From: Plantago major
Lineage: Eukaryota; Streptophyta; Magnoliopsida; Lamiales; Plantaginaceae
Length of the DNA: 64,000 bases
Assembly: GCA_026545765.1 (NCBI GenBank)
Contig: CM048840.1
Coordinates: 57,661,574 to 57,725,573 of the forward strand
Reading direction: 5' to 3'
Shown: one piece after another, positions 47,948 to 60,437 of the stretch
Position numbering within the stretch: position 1 is the first letter of the stretch
Layout of the letters: each line of letters begins with the position of its first letter
Translations under genes and position numbers: made by a program
Notes under the pieces: model-generated
The model's database searches: none
Told to the model about the DNA's origin: nothing
What the model saw: only the letters and a program-made list of their open reading frames with translations

Positions 47948-49249
47948 TGGTGAGGCGTTTTAAGGACACCTCATCGGGTTCTTTTTTCCTTGTTTTTACT
48001 AACTTTTAGATTAGTTTTTCCCTTATTTGTGTATATTTTGTATTTTGTTTGTGTTTCTTGTGTTTCCACCTTGATTCCAGATTTTAGGTACATTTCATGA
48101 AGAAAAGGAGTCAAATTGATGCATTTGGATGCACTATCTCAGAGATCACAAGCTCCAAGACTCCAAATAGGTGCCACGAAGGTTTCCGGAATGCCAAACG
48201 GGTCAAGGACGGAAGAATAAGGCGAAGATCGAGCCCGAAGGAAACGGGCGATTACCCCAGCCGGACGCAGCCACAGAGGGCTGCCCAGAGCCGAGCGAGC
48301 GATCGCCAGACCGGTGGGCGGTCACCCTGTTGTTGAAGCGATCGCCTCCTCCGATCGCCAGCTTTTCGAAGCATACGCTTCATCTGATTCTCATTTTAAT
48401 CTCCAGATTTGTAATTTCAAATATCAATTTTTCGCATCGCAACATTGTTAGAGAGATTTTGAGAAGTCTAGGGTTCCAGGAATCGTCCATCTGATTGAAG
48501 TTGGAGTCTTGGTTAACGATTTAGCAGAAGAATTCTTCTTGTCATGACTCGCTTCCACCATTGTTATCCATCGAGATTCGTAATTCAAAGTTATTCGGTA
48601 ATTCTATATCGCTTCCTTTGTTTACATTCTTGTGTATGTTTATACTTATGTTTATCATATCTCTCGTCAGAATAACATGATTATGAGTAGCTAAACAATA
48701 CCCATGGGTTGGTGGTGAAATCTAGAGCATGCTAGTATAGTCCTGGATGAACTATAATCTTTGTACGATTTCATACATGCGAATCGTTTTGTTAGTTCAA
48801 AGTCTTAGCAATCGTTTTCTCACACCTAAAATCCACAAGAAGGATTCGCACCCTCAATGTTAAAAGCGATCTACGCCCAACGCTTTCAACTACAAACGTC
48901 GACTATTAGAATTGATGACTCTACTACGTTGATTAAACGTTTTCACTTTCTAAACGCCGAGTAATCCATCGCATCCTTTACTAGCTAGCTCTTGATGAAA
49001 TCACCATCCAATGTCTTCTTTAATTGATAACAACCTCGTTTTGTTGCTTACCAACAATTGTGATTTGAAACAAAACAATTGAAGTCGAAGATGCAATTCT
49101 ACACAAACTAGTATTTTAAAACACCGACAAGCTTAGTTAAGTCCTTCGAGAACCACACTCGGGGCAACTTCTCAACTCACTACGTGCTTTTCTAGTGATC
49201 CTTGATATTGCTCTTAGCTTTATAAATTAACGACTTGATTTGACGATCA
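47948..49249 (+). mobile_element. LTR B3 (Athila group, family B), 5-prime LTR
   Basis: Starts TGGTGAGGCG (expected TGATGAGGCG) and ends GATTTGACGATCA. A primer-site remnant follows, so it is a 5-prime LTR of 1302 bp. It carries GCGATCGCC motifs (48299, 48340, 48352) and TATGAGTAGCTAAACAA (48682). It interrupts the H1 copia LTR. Only about 80 bp of internal sequence follow before the H2 LTR begins, so the rest of the element was deleted. Confidence 0.8.
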
Positions 49250-49255
49250 AGTTTT

Positions 49256-49356
49256 TAAGCGCCACGCTCGGGACTTAACTCCTTAGTTTGTGTTTTAAAA
49301 ATTAGTTTACTCGATTTACTTGTGTTTTCTGTTTGTGGGAATCTTGGTTTCATATC
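49256..49356 (+). other. Decayed tRNA-Asp primer site and internal stub of B3
   Basis: AAGCGCCACGCTCGGGA (49257-49273) aligns with the D primer site, with AGTTTTT before it and CTTAACTCC after it as in D. The stub then runs into the H2 LTR. Confidence 0.6.
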
Positions 49357-50754
49357 TGTTGGTTCAGATAACGGCAAAGTAAAAGACTGGGGGTGGTGAT
49401 ATAGTCTTTTCAAACTTTTGTCGATAAATTTCCGATATCTCAGAAGATATCTCGATACTTATAATCGTAAAGAGGAAGACTTTAGTGAAAAGTACACGCC
49501 CTCAAGAAGCTATAAGCGTAAATACTCAAAGAAATAGATAAAGCAATAAGTAAGATGGAGAAAGTAAATAACACAAGACTTTATAAAGGTATATGAGGGT
49601 ATGAATCCTCGCTTCTTTCTCGTGAGTTGAATCCACTATAAGATGATGAGTTCTCTTACAACATCCTATCTCTTGATTCTCTTTACACTAAGTTCCCAAC
49701 CAAGTGTTCCCCTCGCTTGTTCCCCATTATCTGTACAAATACTTCCTCTACTCAAGAACTTTTGAGTCCTTAGTTTCCCAAATTAAGTACTTCCTATGGT
49801 CAACGTGTGGTGTTGGTTATGGTAGTTTGTCAGTGAGCTTTCTTTATAACTTATGTAGTTATATTCGTATAGCTCATGTAATCAATCTTACTTAATACAC
49901 TTCACAATATATGGTAAGTTGTTCTCATCGACCCAAGTCTTTATTTTATGTTTAATAGAATAAATCTTTATATCAATGGTAACTTGATCTTTGATTCAAC
50001 TCTTTCACAATGAACAATGCGTGTTAAGGATTAGGACACTTAGAACTTTCGTATACTTAGAAATCGAGAGCTTTAGTTGCAAAGAAGTTTATAGAGAATA
50101 AGTAGTTTGAAGGCTTGTATGCTCGAGTATGTCAGATGATCAAGAAAGTTCAAGGTGTGTGTTCAAGCATTCTAAGTGTTGATATTTATAGTTGAATTTC
50201 AAGCTCTTCAATAGTATCTGTAAGCTTCTTTGAAATTCAAACTATTGATATATGAAAATAGTACTACAATGGGCTTTGTCTTTTTCGTAGATTTTCTTTG
50301 TTCGTGACATATCCGTCGCATAATAAATGCACTGTACTATTTTTGTCATGTAGGCTCAACGGATAAGTGCAAGTATCTGAGTCTTGTCACTCTCCTTTCT
50401 CAATGACCTTTCTTCTCGACATCCGCTTAGGAACCGGTTCTTTGAAAACACTTGTTTCTTTAAGATATCCGAGAATAGGTATCCGAGGAGACAATTCTCC
50501 TTAGTCTTCCGCAAACTTGTGCAGTTTCTTGATCTTCAAAAATTGAGTTATTCTGCTGGATGCTTCTTTCTTTGTCTTCTTTAAAGATATAAAAATTACA
50601 TTCAGAGACCTAACATCCTATACAAGATATGCTAGACTAACATACCAAGAAGCTTCCTCTTTACAATGTTCAAGTGAACTAAGACTACTAGTTACCTCCG
50701 AGCTAAGATAAATCATCGAGGTTGTCGCCAAACTCTAAACAAATATTCCTAACA
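49357..50754 (-). mobile_element. 3-prime LTR of copia H2 (SIRE/Maximus-like), antisense
   Basis: 1398 bp, in its own orientation from TGTTAGGAATATT to CCAACA. The polypurine tract adjoins the sense start, so this is the 3-prime LTR; the body of the element lies to the right. The segment 49385-49400 (GACTGGGGGTGGTGATATAG) is the uninterrupted counterpart of the F insertion point in H1. The element's 5-prime LTR is outside the window. Confidence 0.85.
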
Positions 50755-50772
50755 AATTTCCCCCTTTTTGAT
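50755..50772 (-). promoter_or_regulatory. Polypurine tract of copia H2
   Basis: In sense CAAAAAGGGGGAAATT directly before TGTTAGG; the plus-strand primer of plant copia elements. Confidence 0.8.
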
Positions 50773-52085
50773 CAGTTAACTATGTCTATCTGAAAGACCT
50801 ATTACAATCTGGATGAGGAAACAATCCAACACTTAATCATTTCTTAAGATCTTTTCAATTCTTTTTAATTAAGTGCAAAAAGTAAACATCAACCCAATCA
50901 CAAGGTGTGATCTTACGACAAGTTATCTTTATAGATAGATATCTGAGAGTAAGTTCATTGGATGAATTACAAGTACAAATCAGAGATAAGTTTTACAAGA
51001 GTAAGATTTTTAAAGTACAGTCAGCAAGATACAAAAATAGTTAATAGAACATCAGGAGTAACCCAGCTCCAAGTGAACATTCTAAATAATTAGTCTTCAA
51101 GTCTTCAAAATCTTCAGCAGGTCCATGGATCAATCTGCAAACTCCCTATCTCAAAATCTCCTGATGCCATCTGAGTAGTCATAGAGCAAAGTCATGACTA
51201 TCATCTCAGTGTGTCTTGCAAAGTTGTAGACTTCCATGTATGATTTGGTGGGATTCTTCTGGACAAAGTGTTTGACCCACAAATACTTTCCCCATTTTCA
51301 GTAATGCTCAATTCTCATATCTAATAGATTGAAGTATTCATATATGATCTTCAGATATTTGATGTTACTCTTGATTTGTTCTTCAGTCATATAGAATGAC
51401 TCATAGGGTTCCACAACAAGCCTTGATCTTGTTCCCTCTCAAATGATTTGGGACTCGTGCACATCATCGTTTCCCATATGGAAATTCTTCAGCAAGCTCC
51501 TTCCACATGGCTTCTATTCTCTAGACAAACTCAAAATCCTGCAGATTTTTGACATGGTTGGTGTTGATCAAGACTGACTTATCTTTTCTCCATGCCATAA
51601 GTTGCTGATGGATGGGTACTGGAAATCCTCCTTCATTTACCAGCAAGTTCTTGAGTTCCATTTTCCAATATCCATTTCTCTTGTGTATGCACCTATATGT
51701 TGAGGAATGATTGTTACTTCACATACACAATCTCGCTTCTTTTCGCCCGAGTGGAAGTTGACTTTTTCTTGCTTTCCGCTCACCGCTCCTCCTTTGTCTT
51801 GAAGTTTTCTCGGGGATTGTTGCTTGAAGAACCACCCTGGATAGACTTGGTATTTCCAGAGGGTGTTTTGGCTGCCAATGGTACTGCGGCTATGGACTCA
51901 GATGGGCTATCATACCTTCTTCTCTTTTTCTGTAGAGCTTCATCATGATTTGTCTCCTCATCATCATCATAAAAATGATTGTGGAGATTTGCATCCTTCT
52001 TCACCGCCTCGGGTTGATAGCATAACAAAACACTCTCCTAAAAAACACACAATAACGCAAGTATCGATTGTGCAATAGGTTTTTC
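50773..52085 (-). pseudogene. Extra 3-prime coding region of copia H2, distal part
   Basis: Minus-strand coding remnants between pol and the 3-prime LTR, the location of the env-like ORF in SIRE/Maximus copia elements. The best open part is 51780-52028 (charged, with DDDEETNHDEALQKKRRRYDS and a Ser-rich tail). Further along, 51690-51470 reads VNEGGFPVPIHQQL and EAMWKELAEEFPYGK in another frame. No transmembrane segment is visible and no family is recognised. A LINE separates it from the proximal part at 57013-60437. Confidence 0.5.
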
Positions 52086-52135
52086 TTTTTCCTTCGTAAT
52101 AATGGTTACAAAGAGGCAAAATCCATCGATTTCTA

Positions 52136-53453
52136 ATGCGTTCAGAGGAGATTCGAAGGGGAATGGATGAGGATTACTTTGAAGAGGCTGAGATGGATGA
52201 GGTTTGTGCTGAAGGCGATGAGATCGGGGAGTTTGGTGATGCGCCGGAGGGTAATGGTACTCGTTATCGAGTGCATCAGGATTTCGGTCAATTTGCAGCT
52301 CGAAAATCGAAGAGATGGAATCAGCTGTTCACTGGTAATCGTAGGGTGGAAAATGGTTGTGTTGTGGAGTATAAGCCACCGCTTGAGGATGTGGCGAGAA
52401 TGTTTTTGGAAATTCGCATTGATCGAATGCTTATCGTCCGAGGTTTCCGCTGAAGCTCTCAACGCTATGTTGTGCAAAGGTCCGCCATGTACCATCAATG
52501 CACGTGGTGGATAAGGACGTCTATGTGTTTCAATTTGAGTCGGAAGATGATTTGATTTATGTCCTTGAGTGTGGTCCGTGGACGATTAAAGGCTGCTATC
52601 CTCTTTTGTTAAAGAAATGGTCAACTGGTAAGCTCGATCCTAAAAGCTCAAGGACTTTCCGGTCTGGATTCAGTTTCCTGCTTTGGATATACAGTTTTGG
52701 TCCCCTGTTATGTTAGGCAAAATCGCTAATATGGTAGGGAAACCATAATATTTGGATAAAATGACAGCTGAAAGGGAACGATTGGCTTATGCTCGCGTTT
52801 ATGTGGAATTAAGTTCTACGGATAAGATTGTGAACTCTGTTAGACTGAAGGGACCGGATGGAAGGATTCATGTTCAAAAGGTGATGTATGAGGTTCATCC
52901 TCATCAGTGTTTTAAATGCTTGAAATCTGGTCATAATGCTAGATTTTGTTCAGCTATATCTACACATGTTTGGGTGAATAGATCCACTAATCCTTCTACC
53001 GAGCCTGGTGTTCCAGGAGATGTTTCATCTGCTTCTATGTTGTCTAATGTTCAGGCTAGAGTTTCTTCCGAGTTTGCAAGGATCCCTTCTTTTGGTAATG
53101 GACTTATTTTGGCCTCTACTTTGCCTACTACTGGTTTGAGTGCTATTAGTAATCAAGTTTCTATTGTTGGTCCTGTTTATTATAGTAATTCCACAGCTAG
53201 TGCTATTGGTAATGTTGGTTTAGGCTCTGCTCCTCCTTTGATCCCTAGGACTGGTTCTGGTGGAGTGTCTATAAATGTTGGAGCGGCTTGTGTGTCTTCT
53301 TCTAATGTTTCGCCCAGCTTTAATGTTCCTCCTCGACTGGAACTGCTTTCTTCCTTGCCGATTCTTGGGTCTACTTCTATTGCTCAGGGAGTGAGTACTA
53401 GTAATAGAGTTCAATCTCAGAGTATTCAGTCTGGAGACTATACTGCTACCTGA
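52136..53453 (+). pseudogene. LINE ORF1: DUF4283 and CCHC zinc-knuckle RNA-binding protein
   Basis: Three frames in sequence (52136-52453, 52498-52716, 52752-53453), so at least two frameshifts. Order: acidic N-terminus (DEDYFEEAEMDEV); DUF4283, visible as VYVFQFESEDD and VLECGPWTIKGCYPLLLKKW (about 52515-52620); LAYARVYVEL; then the knuckle CFKCLKSGHNARFC (C-X2-C-X4-H-X4-C, about 52908-52949); then a long Ser/Gly/Val-rich low-complexity tail. This arrangement is standard for plant L1 ORF1 proteins, which bind the LINE RNA. The ATG at 52136 gives the longest N-terminus; an earlier one at 52102 stops quickly. Confidence 0.85.
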
Positions 53454-53621
53454 AATGCAGCTGGTTTTTCTGATGAAGATGACGATTGGTTCATCAGAAT
53501 TCACTGTCAAGAAATGGTAAGTCAAAGCAATCATCCGCTAATCATAGAGGTGGGATTACACAACGGAATGTTTGATTTACTACCAAGGGCTGGGGCCCAT
53601 GGATAATATTCATATTAGGTA

Positions 53622-56473
53622 TGGAACTTGAGAGGATTGAATGATCCTCTCAAGGTGATGCCTTGAGGAAGGTTCTTTTCGAGTTTCATCAGGCTTTGTG
53701 TAGTCTTAGAAATTAGATTGAAAGGTTCTCGCTCACTAAAGTAGTTAATTGTTTGAAGAAGCACTAGAATATTGCTAGTAATGTTCATCATCGTAAAATT
53801 GTAGAATTCTTGTACTTTGAACTCGCTAAGGTCAATCTTACTATAGTGGGGATTTCGATCAAGGATACATTGTTTGGTTGGCACTAAGGATTTGACTTGG
53901 AGGGGTATGATGTATTTTGTTTATGCTCATAATCAGGTTGATCTTATAAAGGATTTATGGAAGGATTTGCTTAAGTTTGGTCTGGGTCTGCAATCTCCTT
54001 GGGTGGTTGCTGGTGATTTGAATGTTGTCTTGGATAGTACTGAGAAATGGAATGAAGACCATGGTTCTCTTCCTATTGGTAATGAATTGTTCGATTTTAT
54101 GAATTCTTCTAGTTGTCCGATCATATTCATCGTGGACCTAAGCAAGATAGGCTTGATGAAGGAGACAAGTGTACTAGATTGTTTTATAATAGTGTGAAGC
54201 AAAAATTAAGGAGAAAACAAAATGGCATGCACCTTCTTCTGAATGCTTCTGGGGATCAATTTTCTACTAGGCAGGCTATTGTTGATCATGTTCTTGATTT
54301 CTACTCCCAGTTGTTTGGAACTACTTATGAGGTTCTTCATGTGGATTCTTCTATGTTTCTCCATGGCTCTAAAGTAACTACTGAGATGAATGATCAACTC
54401 TTGAACTTTATTACTGCTGAGGAAGTTAAGAGTGCAGTTTTTTCTATGAGTGACATAAAGAGTCCTGGAACTGATGGGATGAACTCTTGTTTTTATAAAA
54501 AGAGTTGGTCTATTACTGGACCTGTGGTGGTGGAAGCTGTGCAGGAATTTCAAAGGACAGGGAAGTTACTTAAGCAGATTAATACTACTTCTTTAACTCT
54601 AATTCCTAAAGTTTCTTATCCTTCCATGCTGTCTGAGTATAGGCCGATTTCTTGATGCAATATTATTTACAAGATGATTACCAAAGTTTTTGCAAATAGA
54701 CTTTTAAAGCATGATGCCCGTTTGTCGATTCTTGTCAAAGTGCTTTTGTGAAGGGTAGAGATATTTTCGTAATATTTTACTAGATTAGGAACTTGTTAGA
54801 GGGTACAATAGGAAAAATATTTCTCCTAGATGCATGTTTAAGATAGATTTACAAACGGCTTATGACACTGTTAATTGGTCTTTTTTGCATAATGTTTTAC
54901 TTGGCCTTGGTTTTGCTGTTGATTTTGTGAACTTGGTTATGGTTTGTGTTACTTCCTCTCGATTCTCCTTTTGTATCAATGGTTCTTTGGAGGGTAATAT
55001 GGAAGGTAGACAGTTGAAGCAAGGAGACCCTCCGCTCTTATATTTTTGTGTTTTGTATGGATTACTGCTAGCTGCTCTGCACTGTGCTTCTTCTTTACAA
55101 CACTTCAGATTTCATCCAAAATGTAAAATACTGAGTTTGTGTCATATGTCTTTTGCAGATGATCTCTTGTTATTTTGTAGAGGTGATGCTACTTATGTGG
55201 CTGGTTTAAGAAGTGTGGTGAATCAATTTTCTTTGCTTCGGCCTAAGATAAATGAAGGAAAAGTACTTTCTTTCGGTGTACTTAGTGATTTGGAGAAGCC
55301 TGCTATTAAACATGTATGAGATTTTGAGAAGGCACATTTCCCATTAGATATCTTGAGTTCCTCTAAGCCCTCGGATTAAGAGTTGAGTATGATCCCCTCC
55401 TTCAGGCTATGTTCAAAAAGCTTCAGAGTTGGCAAGGTAGACAATTGAGTTATGTTGGGCGCCTACAACTAGTGAAGACTATTTTGTTTAGTATTCAACA
55501 GTTTTGGGCACATATTTTCCCCTTTCCCATTGCTGTGGTACAGAAGATATATAGAATCTGCAGGAATTACCTTTGGTCTGGAAGTGATGTTGGACATAGG
55601 AACTTAATTGCCTGGAAAACTGTCTGTCAGCCTTTTATTGCTGGAGGTCTGCAGATAAAGAAAGTTCTGGGTTGGAATAAATCTATGTTAGTGCTCATGT
55701 TTGTTCATTAAGCATTAGTACCGGTTCTCCTACTCTCTGGTATAGATGGATTGCAAGTTACAAGCTCAAGAATGAGACTATTTGGATAGTGATTGCAAAA
55801 TACAATGATTCTCCTTTTTGGAAGGCTTTCCTTAAGGTCAGGGATGATATTATTAGGATGGACCCTTCAATTCCTCATAAAGTTTTGGATGTTAATACTA
55901 CTAAACTTCTCAGGTATGATCTTTAGTTGTACATCGTCCTACTTTTCCTTTCGTCGATCGTGGGAGCAAGTTTGGAATTCTTTAGCTACTCCCCTTGAGT
56001 GTCCTTTATTAATTGGTTAGCTATGCATGGTAGATTGGCTACCAAGGATAAAATTGCTAGATTTACTTTGAATGATATGTCTTGTGGTTTGTGTGGTACT
56101 ATCCTTGAATCTCTTAACCACCTGTTCTTTCATTGTCCTATTGCTAGAACTATTTTGCACACTATTATGTCCGCAGTTGGCATTCATTTCTCTTCTTTGG
56201 ATTTGGCCTGATGGATTGCCTGTTTTGCCAATTCTTCAAACAAGAATTCTCTGGAGTTTCAATTTAGAGCAGTGGCTTTTCGTGATGTGATTAGTGGGCT
56301 GTGGAGAAGGAATGATCATTTGTTCAATTCTTTGAGTCCCAATTCATGTGTTTGTGCAAGGTGATTTCAAGCTTGTTGCTTATTTTTAATGGGAAAAGAA
56401 ATATTACTGTAAATAGATTTACTAAAAGCATTAATAGCAAACTGACAGCGATTTTGAGGCGCCCTTGAATTAA
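53622..56473 (+). pseudogene. LINE ORF2: endonuclease, reverse transcriptase and zf-RVT domain
   Basis: Starts at the signature WNLRGLNDPLKV (53622). The endonuclease is badly broken to 53870; then LWKDLLKFGLGLQSPWVVAGDLNVVLD (53960-54040) holds the conserved GDxN. Endonuclease and RT are joined by a deletion near 54110, which removes the end of the endonuclease and its linker. RT: DKSPG-like DIKSPGTDGM (about 54456), LIPKVSYP, EYRPIS (54640), KIDLQTAYDTVNW (54840), QLKQGDP (55012), catalytic FADD (55153). Then LSYVGRLQLVKTILFSIQQFW (55446) and the zf-RVT domain WLAMHGRLATKDKIARF with CGLC and HLFFHC (56011-56145), ending with RDVISGLWRRNDHLF (56280). Target-primed reverse transcription cannot work from this copy. 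Confidence 0.9.
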
Positions 56474-57003
56474 TGATGGTTCTTGGAGTTAATGTTTTTT
56501 GTAGCTGTTTGTGTTTACAGGATACAACACAGAGTTTTTCCTTGGTGTGAGGCATTTTCCGCAGTCTTGGTCTTTCTCTAGTATTTGGCTTATTCTTTTA
56601 TCTCCTTCTTTTCCCCGGCCAAGAGTTGCTGAATCATTGCAAGGAAGTTGTTTGACTTCATCCGATATGCTATATAGTTCGGGCCCGTATTGGTCACAAA
56701 TTGTATCCTGAGCCATGTGAAGTGGATCTTTACCGATTTTGCATGTGAACTAGACGTTGTTCCTAGTCTCTTGATTGTACAAAGATTGTGATTACTTGAG
56801 CTAGTTGTTTGCCTAGTTTATAGCATTTTGTTTAGTCTTGAGTTTAGATCAGTTGTGAACCTGAGTCCGCTTTACTTGGCCTCGTCATTCGTGCATTGAT
56901 TTTTTGTTTTTATTCGATCTATTTCATTTATTCTTCCAATTGGGGCATGCCCGCCTTTATCTTATGACTCTTGATTGGTTTCTTTTAAATTTACCTTCGT
57001 ATG
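56474..57003 (+). other. 3-prime UTR of the LINE
   Basis: Non-coding; ends with 'ggcatgcccgcctttatct', then TTTTAAATTTACC shortly before the poly(A), as in plant L1 tails. Nothing else seen. Confidence 0.6.
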
Positions 57004-57012
57004 AAAAAAAAA

Positions 57013-60000
57013 TATCAATATCCCTTTGTATTGTCTTCTCCTCGGGGCCTCGTCCCTCGAGGTTTCTCGTGTTCGCCCTTACACTACTCCTTGTGCAGGA
57101 GGTTTCGTAGTGGGCACTAGTTGTAGAGAAGATCGAGTTTGACTAGAGGAGGGCTCATTAATTCTGAGTAGTGTCTCAGATCTCTCTCTATTGTTTCTTC
57201 TTCCTTTCTGAGCACCTTGTGATCCTTCCCCCTTAGTCATTGTTGAGTGACCAAGAATCACAAAGGACACTGAGAGAGACTCAAAGCCCTTTGTAATGCA
57301 TTGTATGCAAACCAACTCTTGCACCTCAGCTCTGAGCTCCTGATTTTGTTTGATATGCCCTTGTCTTTGTCAGTAAGCTCATCAAGAGGGCCTTGTGTAG
57401 CATCTGCCTTTCCAGAGGCATAAATGGCCTCATTGAGGGCTTTTACAGCAAGTTAGTTGTCATCATCCCTGACCATGCCTAGGTCACTCTGAGCAATGAC
57501 CATGCTTGTAGTTCTTTGAGTGAATAACTCAGTGAACTTTTTCAGTTCTTTAGGGACTGATGAAATGACTGCTTAGTTTTGTTGTTTCAACTCCATTCTG
57601 AGTTCAGATAGGACTTTGTATCTGTCCATATAATAAGTGGAGTGGACATTTGGAACCTTGCTAAAGCTTTCAGGAGCAATCATCTTTCTCTTTAAGTGTG
57701 ACACCACCATATGCTCATTTGGGTGGTTGGTCAAAGTCTTGTCTTCTTCATCATCGTAGTCACAACTCCAAAGGATCTTCATCCTCTAGACTTCTTCATC
57801 AACATTTGTAAGTCCAAAGAACCATCTCGTAGATGGACTTCTTTCCTTTAGTGAGGAGGAGGATGGTACAACTTTTGATAATTCACCTCAAAGATCATAA
57901 ATCATCAATTTCCTCCAATTGCCTAAATGGCAAGTCGGAGTCGCTTTTCTCGAAGGGCTTCTTCCTCCTCATGAGTGAGCTCTTCAATCTTCTTCAGATT
58001 GGCTTGTGTCTCAGCTATCTTGGCTTCCATCTAAATATTTAGCTGTGCTTCTTCTTCCAACAGTTGTCTGAGTTGAGCAACTCTGGCTTGTGCATCCAAT
58101 ATCTTCTGAGTGTTATCCTCAGAGTGCTCAACTACTGTGCAAGAGTGGCTTCTTGTCAGAGTAGGATGGGTAGATCTCGAGGAGACGGGGAGGAGAATTG
58201 TTTGATTTCCTCTAAGAATGCTTCTCAAAGATCCGAGGCCTTATTTCCTTGTACAATTCCTCATGTCCCTGGTGCAGGGACATCATCATCATCCTTCTTA
58301 TCTTTTCCATCCTTGCTGGGATGAGAAGAGGGAGATTTGAGATCAAAGTCATTCTCATCAGTCTCCCCTTCTTTATCATCAAAGATACCAAATTGATCAC
58401 CTCAGGAATGGTGACCATTTGACCATTTACTTCCTCTTGTTCAGCAGGAGCAATTTGAAGTCGCTCGAAGTGTCAGTCAATGCCATTTGCACTCTTCTGC
58501 TATCCGCTTGCTCAAATACTTGTATGAGCTTGCATGCTACTTCCTTATGAAGTTTTTATTCATCAACGTGGCAAAAGAGTATTGCTCATTGGAAACATTG
58601 TATGCACATAATTCTCCAAGTCAAAATCTCTTGCTCTCCTCAGGGTCATGACCCTTGGATTTCGTAGATATCCGAGCTTCCGAGCTTTTGCCACTTTCTG
58701 AAGCACTTGAGGTGTTTTGGCAAAGCGTGTTCCTTGAAGAAAGGAATTAGGTCCCGGTATAAATCATTTGTTTCTTTTACAGCCTGTAACATGGACATTT
58801 CATAAGTAACAAGATTAATATACATAAAATATCACAAGTGTAGAATTAAACCATTCAAGAATCCGATCATTATCACTGATTGGTCTTTGGAACTCGTGGA
58901 GATTCTGTATGCTGGTCTTGTTGTTCCATTACCACTTTGTTTGAAGTTTCGTACTTGCATCATTCCGAGTGTGTGACTCCCGCTTCCCTACTTGATCCTT
59001 CCGAGTGGCGCTTTTGATCCTCTCATCGAGTGGGAACCCGCTTTTATAGGAACTTCTTCAACATTGAAGGATGCCGTCATCTCACATCGTAGCTCGTATC
59101 ATTTCAACAAAGATCCACTAGTGGTCATGTGGTGATCTTGATCCGGAAGGTGAAGGTGTGTATGAGGCCCTGCATCTTCTTGAGAAGATTTTTAAGTAAT
59201 CGAGGCAATGGCAGATCCTCCATTATTAAGTCATCAATCATCGAGCACTTCAATGTGTTTGAGAGTTGCTTGCTCGATGGTGTTGCTTTCAAAAACATGG
59301 AACTAGTTGATTCCTCAAAGAACCTTATCCCTAATGCTTCACTAGAGAGTGTGAGTGCTCTTTCACCACATTCTCCAATGTGCTAAGGACGATGGCATTA
59401 GTGTTTTCATCAAGACTATGGACTCATATCTAAGAGTCGAACTCCACAATAGGAGTTTCTACAGCCTTTTCTTTCCGAAAGTCCTGTCTCTTTAGTGCAA
59501 TCAGCATCTCGTGTATACCCGCCTTCCTTTTCTTGAGCCTTTCTTGGTCTCTCGAGTTCCAAAAACCTTCTTCATCAAATTTGTCTACTCATATTTTCGT
59601 AGTAGGAAGCTATCGCTATTTCAAATTGCCTCTCCGAGTTTAAAGCTCACTGGCTTGGGTTCAAGAATCCTTTGACAATAGTGGGTTCAAAACTTTGAAC
59701 TTTTTCCACTAATTTCCTAAAGGTGTACTTACCCCAATTGAATGAGTTTTCCAAATTTATCACCATGTCAAGTTGAGTAAAAGCATCATCGCCCACCTCT
59801 CCAAGCCGATTGGTCACCTCCTAATAGAATCAAAGCATAAGTGGGTATGGAGCCATCATATTCCAAAGGTTCCACCAGATGTCGCCTTCTTATTTTGGTA
59901 AGTTCAAACTCGTTGGAGTTCCTACAACGCCAAGATCACATACATCAGATAGTGTTTTGATTCTTCCAAAGATGACTTCATCATTTCAGGTCAATTTCAA

Positions 60001-60437
60001 AGTCATCACCTTGAGTAGGTAACCCAAAGGCTTGACTGAAAGCCATATAGTCCAAGAGAATCTGTTTTCCTTGGTCTTTTGTCTTGATGGATACTCTTTC
60101 AGTGCCATCAATGGTACTTGTAACAATTTTGGAGTTGTTGTAACCCAAACATCCACAACAGATACACCACCGATTTGCGTAACAAAACTCCTTGATTTTT
60201 GCCTTTCAAGCATATCAATGCTAGTTGTACATCGGTTGGTTCTTTGCAAAGACCCACCATGTACTGGTCAATCCGAGCGCCTCCCCAAACCATTCTATTG
60301 CTGGAGGACCAGTGCTCTGGGTTAAAGTCTCCAGCCAGTCGGTTGTTGATTATTATCAACATGGGTGCTTGCTTTGCAGCAGTACCAAAAGTGGAAACTT
60401 CGAATTTCTGAGCAGATGCGCGCTAATTGGGTGCCAT
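57013..60437 (-). pseudogene. Extra 3-prime coding region of copia H2, proximal part
   Basis: Minus-strand, many frames. The likely start is the ATG at 60437 (MAPN, stop at codon 5, then open as KFEVSTFGTAAKQAP). Next: NNRLAGDFNPEHWSSSNRMVWGG and CKEPTDVQLALICLK (60362-60220). Later fragments include LDAQARVAQLRQLLEEEAQL (58120-58030), which looks like a coiled coil, and a charged stretch DYDDEEDKTLTNHPNEHMVVSHLKRK (57770-57690). With the part at 50773-52085 the region totals about 4.7 kb between pol and LTR, much longer than an ordinary copia 3-prime UTR, which is why I assign the SIRE/Maximus type. The family of the protein is not recognised; 'env-like' is by position. Confidence 0.5.

Larger units (their letters stand above)
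52086..57012 (+). mobile_element. L1-type LINE inserted in copia H2
   Basis: About 4.9 kb with ORF1, ORF2, a ~500-bp 3-prime UTR and a short poly(A) (57004-57012). It interrupts the minus-strand 3-prime coding region of H2, parts of which lie on both sides. The 5-prime edge is put at about 52086 only because H2-like sequence ends near there; I could not find a convincing target duplication. All ORFs are broken. Confidence 0.85.

Noticed and set aside
52050..57035. LINE target duplication (TATCGAT versus TATCAAT)
   Set aside because: Only six of seven bases agree and the left copy is not at a clear element edge; too weak to claim.
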